In this document: positions 14,501 through 26,500 of the stretch, piece by piece | Layout: each line of letters opens with the position of its first letter | Position numbering within the stretch: the first letter of the stretch is position 1 | DNA from: Phoronis australis | Lineage: Eukaryota; Phoronida; Phoronidae | Length of the DNA stretch: 46,229 nt | Direction of reading: 5' to 3' | NCBI GenBank assembly: GCA_002633005.1 | Contig: NMRA01001010.1 | Span: forward strand, 7,294-53,522 | Made by a program: the position numbers and the translations under genes | The notes under the pieces: model-generated | The model's database searches: none | The model's input: the letters and a program-made list of their open reading frames with translations, nothing else | What the model was told of the DNA's origin: nothing

Positions 14501-17500
14501 CTTTGCCAATATGGATGCGTGAAACGCACTGGTCAAAGCCCATGACCGATATGCTGCGTCGAACTTCAGTTTGGAATCTGTACTCGCAGCCATATACTAT
14601 GAGGTGTGTAGAGTCGAGACTCAAGTTTTATTCAGGCTAATTATGTGTCCACACACTCATGTATTGCTCTGTTACTGTATCTATTAATAAAACTACTTGC
14701 AAGGTTATAATGAAATTTGATAGATTTGTTTCTTGGACCTATCCGACTATCGCTGTTCCCCTTAGTCACAATTTTAGTTTTGTGCATTTGCCTGTGTGTC
14801 TTCGGAGTTCCTGTCTTGATTTTCATGAAATTTGACAGATAGGATTAATCTATTAAAAAGACGGCTTTGCCAATCAATTTTCAGACATATTCAATGCATT
14901 TTTGTCTCTTTGAATTGGTAATCAATTTTTGTTATTTGTGAGTCAGTGTTCTGTGGCATTCACCTCCCTGTCTACGGAGCCACTCAATATGAAAAGTAAC
15001 AGATGTATTCCTGATTATGAGACCATTGACATTGATTTTCGGACGTGTCCAACTAATGTGTCGCCTCTTTGCGACAATTTGTTTTTTTTTACATCAGAGG
15101 CTGAATCTCCTTAACGCCTTGTTGGAGTTTTATGAAATTGTTCAGTTTGTGAAATGCCTATCTCTTCATGACATAAAAATAGTAAACTGCAAGGACTGAA
15201 AGTACTCACAAAATGTTTACAGATCAAGGTCTTCTGACTAAATCTCAACCCAGTCTGAGACTGGAGTGTTTGAGAGCACTTTTATAACAGTAAGTGGTCT
15301 GTATATCTGAGGCTGTTTTTTTTTGCTCAAACTCTGTGCATGATTGTTTTGAACCTTGGAAGTCCTGCATTGATGTACTGTGATAATTGTCGGCATTTGA
15401 AACTTGGTCTTCACTCCTTACTTGGTCACAGTGAAAAGCATTCATTATATTTTTACATGTTAACTGATTGCTTCTCTTTGGCCAGCTTGATTCAAGAAAA
15501 CGTAAAGAAGTTCCTTGTGTACCTTCGTCTTGCTATACCCAACACATTGACAAACGAACAGAACCTTGCATTTCTCAATGTGCAAGATATCATCACATTG
15601 GTTAATGAAATACTGAAGGGACTTGGAGGTGAGAACATGTGGCTACACATCAGTTTTGTGTGGAAAGTGGAGTGTACAAGTTTGTTGACTTCAGAACTAG
15701 TGCAGTGTTTGCTATGTAAAACTCCCACAGTGTTGTATTTTCACACAAAACAACATTTTTGCCTAGCAAACCCTGGTGTCTTGATATACCTCACCAAAGT
15801 TTCAAGGAAGTATGATTAAGAAATACAATAGTGTATATAACGATGTCATTTTGTGATTTGATCCTGAATTTTTGCCCATTCTTGATTTTTATGCATCCTT
15901 TATCTCTTCTATAAGCAGCCTTCCACTGGACCTTCTGTGGGGATTGCTGCATGTCCGTCACAGTTTTGTAGGAAATTTAATCTGAGGTGTATAACAATTA
16001 GTGCACAGTGGAAAATCAGTAGTGCTTGGTATCAGTCCTTTCGTCTAACATCGACTACGCAGTGTATTGTAGTGTCACCACTATTGCCGGGAAAATGTAG
16101 TCCTCTTGTCTAATTCCTTAAGTTGTGTAGGCAAGTGGTCACCATTGTATTGCCACAGAAGAGGTGTCTAGTTACAGTTCATCTACCCAGGCAGGTTCTC
16201 CTGTTATCTGTTGCTGCCAGATCAAAGCTGCGCTGTCAGAATGCCGGGTAATTTTTTATGAATTCCTCAGTGAAGCCAGCTGTGCCCTCTAGTGGCTAAA
16301 TCTATACTTAATTCCGTCTTCAGCTGTGTTCCTAAAGCACTAGTTATAACGCACATGGTCCATGGTTTCAAGTTGTGCATGCATAAGGCGTGCGACATAG
16401 CGTGGTATACAGCTAGGTAGAGTAAACAAGCCAAAATCGAATTGCACTCTATGGAGAACGGGTAGTAAATTGCTGGTTTCTCTTAAGATTAGTACATGGC
16501 CAAAACAGCTCTGGGTAATGTATATTATGCTTCAGTGAATGCTGCAGAGTTAATTGGATGTGAAAGTTTCAGATTATTCACGAGGTTATCTTTACTATTG
16601 GGGTTCTACTGGCTTCATTTGTCAATAGATACCAGATTATGATTGGTGATAGTAATAACTTGTGACTAATTACCTAAACATCATACCAGTATGAATGGAC
16701 TCACCGGAGACAGCGGAAGAGTTATTATCTCTGCGGCGAAGGATGTTAGAGTTGCGTCTCCGATGAGTTGCCAGCAGTCACTGGTAGGGTGCGCGGCAGA
16801 GTGGGTTTAAGATTTTTTATAGGCCTAACTATCCCCAATTCCCGTACCAGGGTGAATTTCAAAAATATCTTGACTTGTTTGCGGATCAGATGTGATATGT
16901 GACGTCTATGTTGAAAGTGCATGTGCCATATTTTTTAACATCGGTGATGACGAAGTAGCTGATTGTATAGGGACGTTTTCTGTTGAGTCATGACTGTGAA
17001 TAGTTTCACCTCTTCTTTGCATCTCAGTCACTGGCTTACAAAAGTTGCAGAGTTGCCATTCCGTAAATTGGCTGTTGTTTCTTGATAAATATGTATAGCT
17101 ACATCTGAGAGCTGTCTGAGATGCCGTTTGGTATGTTCGTTTTTTGATACTAAGTCTTTAATTGGTAAAATTTATGACTTGTGATATCTTTATATCAAAT
17201 GCATTATGGGGTACGTGAATTTCGGGGCCCACGCGACCTCGCGAAGTATTGGATTTTTGTTTTATGAATAACAACAACATCGTGGCATCTGCCAATACGG
17301 TAAAACTCATGTTTCATATTACTGCATTGATTCATACATTTATTACGTGTTTGATTGCCAGGCTCTCTGGACTACTTGTCGACAACATTTGGAAACACTG
17401 TGGAGATGAAGAAGATAGTTAACCTTTTGACCTATGACCTGCCTACTGTGTTTGAAAAGGCCTTGGTTGATGTTGTCTTTGACCTTGTTAAGGTACAGTG

Positions 17501-20500
17501 TACAAACCTGGACAGCATGCCGTTTCAATCATGCACACTCGCATTATCTCTGTCTTGATGGGGTCATATTGAACAGAGTCATCTATCTTACGCCTTGTGC
17601 TATAGTCTTTGGCTGTCTACGCTAAATGGTGCTTTCAGGAAATTCAAGTTATCTATAATAGCCAACATCCTACGCACACCTCCTCAGCCGTGAGAGTGAG
17701 AACCATTTTCGCTTGGCCCACTTTCAAATTCTGATGTGTATGAAAGGCAGTTTCTGTCATTCTTGGAAATTTTGTGATATTGGACGTTTTTAGTGATTAA
17801 TTTGTTGATCACAATGTCCAATGTAGTATATATTTGATGAAAAACTGTGAAACGAAATTGAAATTCCAATAGCTGCCTTTAATCCTGCACTAGTGGCCTG
17901 TTGGGGCTGGCAGTTTGAACGTTTTTAAACAATTGACTCTGTTGTCATTCGGTGGTGGAGGTATAGTATAGGATTATCATATAATGTGGTGTTATTCCAG
18001 TTGGGCAAGTTCACTAAAGCGCTGCAGGATGAGGATGCATGTGACCAGTCGTCCAGCTTATATAATGTGATTGGTGACAACCCCCTGACTCGGCTGGTCT
18101 GTAGTTTGGACACTGCCAAGCTGGAGAAGGAATTGGCCAGTCTGGCTGCCAACAATAAGATGGTTAAGGCTCTCTACCAACTGGTAGGTACTGGGACAGG
18201 GAGTGTTTTGGGAATACTGTAATCCTTTATTTGTTTCCCTATCAGGCGCTGGGCTATTTTTGAATGGAGTGTGTGACTAGGTCACACTCTTAAGGATTTC
18301 CCATGAATAAGGCCGCCTTTTCCTCATGAATATTGTTCCAAGAAGTAGAACACTTTTGTGGGCAAAATGTATGTGAAAAAATGCCTGTCTAAACGACACT
18401 ATACTCTGCTCATTGTGCATAAAAATTACCAAATTTGTCACTTTTATTTTTTTCACATATGAGACATCTCGAATACCCTGTTACTATTGAGAACAAGGCG
18501 ATAATGGGGAATTGCCCTTTTGAAGGTTTGTCCACACCAGCTGGAGGAGACTACATGCAAAGCAGGACCATGTCAATCCTCAAAAGCTTGCATGAGATCC
18601 AATGTCTTAGTGAAATAGGTAAAAAAGCCTGATGATTGCCACAACCACCTGCACTTGGGGTCGTTACAGCAGGACATTGTACCATGTAAAACATTTTGAA
18701 GTTGTTTCGGTCATATTGAGTGTGCGACCCCAGCCAGACTAATTATTGTGACAGTTTATTGAAGGAATGAAGAACACGTCATGTGTTCTAGGGTAAGAGG
18801 GGTGGTTCAGTTGAAAAGTGTATACAGGAATAGACAAGACGCTTTCGGAACAGTGCAGTGGCCCAGCAACATTTCGTTTGCAACATACTGTAGACGCACA
18901 TCAATACCCCCAGCGTTGTTTTTATTCAATTTTTACGGTTGTGAGGGCTTTTTTAATGTTTATTACGAAATCTTCAGAACACAATGAATATGCATAACAC
19001 AGAAAGCGCCAAGAGGCATTATACCTGGGTTAAAAAAGTACAAAGAAGTGTATATATAATACACGAATACATAAACAAAAAAAACTGATGTTAAGATTGC
19101 AATGATATAATTACGAATGTAAATAATTCGTTTTCATACACGCTGGTATACAATTCTATCCACTCACACAAAGAGATTTAATGTTATAAAGAAATTCTGA
19201 TACTATTTCAAATAAAACCTTATTTTCATTTGGGTTGAGTTTTTGGCATCCATATAGAAAAAAATTAATTTTGTTTTATGATTGCGGGATTTCAGAATAT
19301 TTTTTGTAAACGTTGTGGTATTGTTCGAGTTTCTGGAAAAGCTGTACTCTCTCCTCCTTGCATACCTCGCAAGCAAAGAAAAGATAAGGATATGTCTGGG
19401 TGTCTCCAGAGGAACACAGAGGCGAAATATCATTAAAATTATGTCTAAATTTCTCGTTGTTTAGTAATAGACCGCATCTTGATCTGTATAGGGTTATTTC
19501 ATGGTTGCGAGGAAGTTGGAATGATGTCACTGTGACTGGCAAGTCTTGAGTAGTGGTATGCATTTTAAAGTTATTTTTGAGAGTGACGATTGAAGTGCTT
19601 TCTTTTATTTTGAATGGTAAGGAATTCCAGTTGTCAATACTAGTTAATATCGTTGATCTCCTGAAGGCTTGGCTGATGTAAGATTGAATAGTGTGCATAT
19701 TACTTTGCCGCAGTCCTGGTCTCGTGCTTGGTCTTTTGTAGGAGTCAAAGAGGATTTTGTTAGAGTAATTGTTTATGTTGGTTAAGACGTTGAATGTATA
19801 CATGGACAGGTGGAGTTTACAACGGGTTGCTAGTTTGCTCCAGTTAAGACTGTTTAGAACCTTGATTGTGTTGGACCCTTTGCATGACCCTGTTATGGCT
19901 AAAGCTGCTTGGTATTGTATAGTCTTTCTAATTGAAGAAGTATGCCAGCGTTTGCCGATTGGTAGATTATGTCACAGTAATCTAGATGTGGAAGTACAAA
20001 AGACTTGAACGAACAGAGTTTCAAGATGTATGGAGTTGAGATGACGAAAGATGATTCTGATTGGATTAATTAATTTTTGTACTTTATGAACGAGTTCGCG
20101 ACAATGAGGAGTAAATGTAAGCTTATGGTCTAGTAGCAAGCCAATATGTTTGTGCGTGATTTTATTGGGAATAACTTCCCCATTGAGTGATAATTCCAGT
20201 TTTGGATTTGTTTGGAAATGAGTATTATTAGACTTAGAAAATATAAGATCAACACTTTTTTAGGTTTAAATTTCATCTTCTATTTGTAGGACCAGTCATA
20301 AAGTTTGTTAAGGTCAGTTTGCAATTGTAAGGAGTCATGGGGATGGTCTTTTGTGAATGGGTGGAAAATTGCAGTGTCATCAGCATATAAGAATGTTTTA
20401 GAGTTAATTGTGTGTGGAAGATCATTGATGTACAGTAAAAAGAGTAAGGGGCCTAGTACGCTGCCCTGTGGTACTCCAGCATTTACGAAACCTGGCATTG

Positions 20501-23500
20501 ATGAAGGTGATAAGACACCCTCAATTCGGACTTTGTAAGTTCGATTTTCCAGATATGATTTTAAAAGTAAGAGGAGAGTGCCTGAGAAACCGTAAGATTG
20601 TAATTTATGTAGAAGCAGGTCCTGGGGAACGACATCAAAAGCTGACGCAACGTCTAAAAATACGGATCTCACATTGTACCCTTGCTCAAACTGGAGGTAA
20701 ATGTCGTGTAAAATTTCTGTAAGTTTGGGCACAGTGCTGTTACCAGGCATGAATCCAAATTGGCGACGATATACGAGGCTTTGTGAAGAGAGGGGGTCAA
20801 ACATGTGTTGAGAAATGACTTTTTCTAAAATTTTGGATAAGGTGTTAAGTAGAGTTATGAGGCGATAGTTGGCAATGTCTGTTTTGGGGTTCTTTTTGTG
20901 TATTGGTATCATAACGCCAAGCTTCCAGTTCAAAGGAAATTTTCCAGATTGTAGTATTCTGTTGTATAATGTTGTCAGAGGAAGTGTAATCTCTTTTACT
21001 ATTATATTGATAATTTTATTGGTTACGAGATTGGTACCGTCGTTTTTGTTTTCGTCAATGTTTTCTTAGACTAGTAGTTTTCTGACTTCAGATGGTTGGG
21101 CTTGTATGTCAGAGAGGTGTTCTGATGTTCTGTTTGGGAATTCGGAAAAGTTTATTGTTGGTGCAATGTGACTCTTGGCGGTGAAGTAGTCTAGAAATAA
21201 CTTACTTTTATCAGCTTTGGATGACACAGTACCTGGGAGTTGGATTCCTTTGAGTGGATAGTGGGGTATGATGATTGCTTTTACCTGTCCTCAAATTTTG
21301 TTTACTTTTATCTCCCAATATTCCTTAGAATTTTTTGAGACATTTTAGCAATTGGAGATAACTTTCATCTTATAGCCTTGCTTTGTCTTTTTAATTAGTA
21401 CTTCCACATCATTGCACTGTTCTTTGTAGCACTTAAACGTGCACGGGTTATTTGGTCTTCTGAACGATCTGTACAGTTTATTTCTTTTATTTATTACATA
21501 CTTAATGTTATTGTTAAACCACGATTTGTTCTTGTTTTTTATTGTATTCATGATTGACGGGATATCATTATCTAGTATGGTGTAGAGTGAATATTAAGAC
21601 TGCGTCATTTATGTCACTTTTGTTAAGTATTTCAATCCAGTTAAATGTGGTTATGTCAAAGCGCAGTTTGTCCATGTTAATGAGGTTGAAATTCCAGATC
21701 TTTTTCATAATGTCTAGTTCTTTAGGTGCGCAGTTGAGTGTGAATGTTGCTTCTATAACGTGGTGGTCTGAGCTACCAATGGGAGGCCTTACAGAAGTGC
21801 ATTCAATTAATCCGAGATTGTTTGTAATACATAAATCAAGGAAAGAATGTGAATACCCTGTTAAACGTGTCTGCTCGTTTAGTAGTTGTATACAGTCATT
21901 TGTGAGGAGAATATCGAATAATTCGAGACCGGCTTGGTTGTCATTGTCTTCTGAGTGCCAAGTACTATTTCTTGCGTTGAAATCCCCATTGATAACAATT
22001 GTCTTATTAGTTTGTGAGAGTTCTTGCAATTGTTCTGAAAAGGTTTTGAAATATGCTTTCCTTTCATGGGACGTCTGTGAGGGTAAGCGACAGAAAAAAC
22101 TTTAATATACCTTTTTGTGGTTGACATAAAGTTCAAACCAACAGTTATTCATTGATTGTATAATTTTATCCTCAATTGTTTTGTAATTTACGGAGTTGTG
22201 GACAACCCCCTCCCGGCGTTAGTGTGGTAGGCAATGTTGTATTCTGGAATTACAGTAAGTGCACTGAGGTTGTCTTCGGACATTGTTCCGGATTCACATT
22301 TGGCAATGAACATGTAGTTGTTGTCTGTAATAAATTGCTTGAGAAGTTCAAATCTTGAAAGATTGTGAGTGTTCATATCTGAAAATGGCAAAGAATTAAT
22401 TTGGTGCTTACGTACATTTTATGGAAAAGTGAGGAAAAATTTCCCTTGTCCACCGAACTTTGTCCTTAAAGTGGTAAGATGGTCCCTCTTTTGTAGCTTT
22501 GTTATTTGCAGTGCACTAAGTGGGCGCATGCCAAGGGTTTGCATTGCTCTGTGTTTGGTATCATTCTTGTATTGAGTGTTTCATCCATTTCAGCTGTTCC
22601 AAAAATATGATGGTCAGACCTTTAGTGAGGTATCCTTCATCAGTGAGCTGGAGCACTCAGTGTTCCTGGCAGACCATGTGTTGGCTATGGTGAAGGCAAT
22701 TGCACAACAGGACCGACAATCTCTAAAACCATGGCTGAATAGCACTGTGTGGCGTCAGAAATGGAATGCAGTGCAAGATAAAACAAGAACCGTGTGTGAC
22801 GACACTGTGCAGTAAGTAGTTTGCAATGGCTGGTAAAGAAATTAGGGTGTTCTTGAATAAACGAACGAAGAAGAACAATTAAATCTGGTTCTGTTGTCTT
22901 AAAATTGTGACACAGACTGTTCCAGGTTTTAAACTTTATCTATTATGCTGTTGATTCAACATCAATTGAAATTTTTGAACTCAACCCACACTGATTTAAA
23001 TGCCATCTCAGTGTCATATTTTGAAAACATTATTATTAATGTAATTTATCTAAAAGAGAGCACTTGTGATCATTTTTTCCAGAAATTCCAAAGGTGCTCT
23101 TTTGCAAACCTTTGTAATAAAATATCAGTACTTTTGGTATGTTTTAAGGTGTATCGGGAAAAGCGTACATTCTGTGTATTCTTGAAATTGGTAATAATTG
23201 TGTGCTGGGTGGTTTCTAACATTATGTTGACTCGTAGTTAGTCACCATTGTTACAGCGTCATTACAACAGGTTTACAGCTAGAGGACTGTCAAAATGTTT
23301 TTTTAAGTTAATCACTTGTCAACAGAAGTCTTGTGGTACTTCTGTTGTAGTACCCAAGCTGTCGACAAAGTGATATCTTCCTATTAAAAGCATGTGGTTC
23401 AATGAGGGTGCTGTGGGCAGCAATTGAGGCTTCCGAAAGCACCACACTACTTTTTTTCCAAAAGACACAGTCTCTTCGTCAGAACAAACGTTTCCGAAAG

Positions 23501-26500
23501 AGCACACAAGGGGAAATCCCCGGCATGAACTTTGTCTTGTGCTAGCAGTTGGAATGTAAACAATCCCACGCACTGTGCAAGTCTCGTTTCAGAAAGAAAT
23601 CAATATTCATGAGGTCTTAAGAAAGACCAATTGCACATTTGATGGACCCAGTGATTGTCAAGGAATAGCTTTTTGTCTACTCTAGATAAATCCTTCTTGC
23701 AGTTCTCATTCATGATAGGCCTGTTCTGGATTTAACTCTCCTCTTCCACGGAGGTTGAAAAAATGCATTACATGGCTTAGTTAAAAATGGAAGAACGTTA
23801 AATTGTGCATCCAAATTTAGTATTTTCGTTTTTGCATATTTGTTGCTTTCAGCATTGCAACAATTACTGTAAATAGAATAATAAAAGTTGTTTGGATGAC
23901 AATGATGAATTGCAGTAATTAAGATATTAAATAGCGACTAGTACAGGTAAAGAAGCAAGACCAGTGTGTGACTCATAGTAGGAGCGGTGCTGTGCTATTT
24001 CAGGACAGGCCCAGTGAGGTGGAAACAGGTCCTAGAGATTCATTCTCTGAGCAACTCCTGTCGCGGTTAAAAGCCGTAATTGCTGCTAATAATTTCCAGG
24101 ATTTATTGACCTTTAGAATCACTGCATGTGTCAACGATCAATGCTGGTTTTAAATTTCAGTACAAATCCTTAATGTTGTGTCTTATTTTGTCTTTCTCAT
24201 ACTTCATCAAGCCAGAAATATGTGTGGTTTCATCTGTTTAATCTGGCATAAATGACATTCTAGTACTCTGGACTGCATCTATCGGTATATAAAATCAAGC
24301 TTGCCTGCGATCCGTTGGAAAATGCTGAACGGTGTGACAGTAGCACTTTCTGCTGTGGCCAGATATGTAGATGGGTTTGTCATTGATGACGTCCTCAAGC
24401 CTTTGGATGATTTAATTCAGGGTAGGTAAATTCTTGCTGTTGTTACTTTTTAGTTTACAGATGATTGAAGCCTTGTCAATGTGGTGTGAGTTATGGCTCA
24501 CTGAAGGCAAACCTGCCAGGTGAGATATAAGACCAAACTGATCCAGTTCTCGTCTTATGTAGTTTTTAGACCAAAGTGCCACAATCAAACCAATGACAGG
24601 TCATCACAATTCCAATACATATCCCAGGACCCTATCACATATTTGCACGCAGATGAAATTGTCTCTTGTGCATTGGCATGTCTTAATTTTGGTCCTTTTT
24701 CTCTTCTTAGTATGTGTCAAGCATTTTGTGAGGAGTTGCGAAGGCTGTTTAAAGGCGAAGGCAACCTTTTTCCATGTCATTTTGAGCTAAAATAACGTTG
24801 GTTGGTTATCCTAGACATATTTTTCACTTAATTACAGCTTTTCGTAATTTTATTAATTACTCGTCCGCTATTCCGGAAGTGACGTTTTAGGAGGCAAGCG
24901 TTTCCCGCCACTTGGTTTTGCATTGAGTTTACTGTGCGAATCTGTTCTATTCTACTTCTGTTTTGTGCTATTTTTCACCAATTGTCGCCACCACTTTCCA
25001 TCGGCGAGTATTCTGCGGCAAGATAGGTTAGTAGAGAACTCAACTACGTTGGATTTAGGGATTGTTTAGTGTGTTGTAAGCTGAAAATGGCTGGATTCGG
25101 TGACCCGTATCACAGTGACAGTAGTGTNNNNNNNNNNNNNNNNNNNNNNNNNNNNNNNNNNNNNNNNNNNNNNNNNNNNNNNNNNNNNNNNNNNNNNNNN
25201 NNNNNNNNNNNNNNNNNNNNNNNNNNNNNNNNNNNNNNNNNNNNNNNNNNNNNNNNNNNNNNNNNNNNNNNNNNNNNNNNNNNNNNNNNNNNNNNNNNNN
25301 NNNNNNNNNNNNNNNNNNNNNNNNNNNNNNNNNNNNNNNNNNNNNNNNNNNNNNNNNNNNNNNNNNNNNNNNNNNNNNNNNNNNNNNNNNNNNNNNNNNN
25401 NNNNNNNNNNNNNNNNNNNNNNNNNNNNNNNNNNNNNNNNNNNNNNNNNNNNNNNNNNNNNNNNNNNNNNNNNNNNNNNNNNNNNNNNNNNNNNNNNNNN
25501 NNNNNNNNNNNNNNNNNNNNNNNNNNNNNNNNNNNNNNNNNNNNNNNNNNNNNNNNNNNNNNNNNNNNNNNNNNNNNNNNNNNNNNNNNNNNNNNNCATC
25601 AGTTCAGCGTACAAATCCCTTTCGTAATCGGACGGCAGAAAGTGCTTGCCACACACACGGTAATTCTCCACTGCTTTGTACGTTGCGTGGACGGGTAACG
25701 CTGCGTTCTTCATACGAACGAGCCAAGTACGGCGAAGTGTGTCATCCATCGGAAAGCGATGCAAAGGTAATCCAAAAGCGCGCGTGAGCCGATATAATTA
25801 GTACATCCCGGTACGCAGCAACAGTGTGGCATGTTGACTGACAAGTAAATGAAAGCAAACGACGACGGAACTTAACACAACCGAGGTAGAACAATGACTG
25901 ACTCGGCAGCTCTCACAGTCAGACTATATGAAAGCAAATTGGCGCGAAATGCTTGCCTCCTAAAACGTCACTTCCGGAATGGCGGACGAGTAATTAATAA
26001 AATTACGAAAAGCTATAATTAATTGGAAAATATGTCTAGGATAACCAACCAACCCTATTTTAGCTCAAAATTACATGGAAAAAGGTTGCCTTCGCCTTTA
26101 AGTTTGGGAGCTCTGCTTTCCCACTGATCTAAACTCCACAATACAGGGAAGTTATGGCGACAGTGGGAAAGCGACACCAGTCAAATTCTGGGATCTGTTT
26201 CATGGAAAGTGACTTACGTGGACAATTTGGTCTCATGCTTCCACGTTGCCATAGTTACTGACTAAAGGTTTAGCCATGTAATGATTAGCACGTCACAGCT
26301 TAATAGTAATTCAAATTAATATACAAATTATCTCTGTTAGAAACTTCTACCAGTAATGAGAGCGTATTCTTGGATACTTTGTATTTAAAAGTAAATTTTA
26401 ATTATTATTCAGAAATAGTTAATGTGGAACATGAGGCGAAATTTCTGACTAATTCTTGAGTCACTTTTCTTGAAACTGACCCTAGGATGGTGGTTCATCC

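Larger units (their letters stand above)
18945..22450 (-). mobile_element. LINE (CR1/jockey-like non-LTR retrotransposon), decayed
   Basis: Read on the - strand: endonuclease remnants from about 22445 to 21568 (Asn-Gly-Asp-Phe-Asn-Ala-Arg and Ser-Asp-His-His motifs), a linker at 21551-21345, a reverse transcriptase at 20933-20280, and a C-terminal region at 19803-19276 with a Cys/Gly tail typical of this group. Several frameshifts and stops break the single ORF. The 3' end lies near a T-rich stretch at about 18945. It is antisense to the host gene and inside one intron. A related copy is at 30692-32225. Confidence 0.85.
18184..22593 (+). other. Intron containing an antisense LINE
   Basis: A 4.4-kb intron, the longest in the gene, from GTAGGT to TCCATTTCAG. 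About 3.5 kb of it (18945-22450) is an inserted LINE in the opposite orientation. The flanks 18184-18945 and 22450-22593 show nothing else. Confidence 0.6.
24753..26097. mobile_element. Kolobok-type THAP DNA transposon, non-autonomous, with assembly gap
   Basis: AGGCGAAGGCAACC at 24753 is matched by its reverse complement ending at 26097, and both ends are flanked by TTAA (24749-24752 and 26098-26101). The inverted ends are about 165 bp each and contain CCGGAAGTGACGTTTTAGGAG-like sequence. TTAA duplications with a THAP-coding gene fit the Kolobok superfamily. The interior carries a THAP frame on - and a short frame on + (ATG at 25087) that runs into the run of N. It sits in the last intron of the host gene. 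Confidence 0.85.

Noticed and set aside
14373-14624. 83-codon frame on the - strand
   Set aside because: It is the antisense shadow of the exon at 14377, which has splice sites and phase support.
16691-16810. 39-codon ATG frame with a GTAGGG donor-like sequence, more GC-rich than the intron
   Set aside because: The splice would be phase 0 while the next exon needs phase 1, and there is no promoter or homology support.
23968-24153. Open frame with an acceptor at 24003 that looks like an extra exon of the host gene
   Set aside because: Its reading frame needs phase 0, but the preceding exon ends in phase 2; using the correct phase gives an early stop. The exon at 24264 fits better.
25066-25764. 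Long frames drawn across the run of N on both strands
   Set aside because: They only look open because N hides stops; the two flanks are not shown to be continuous.
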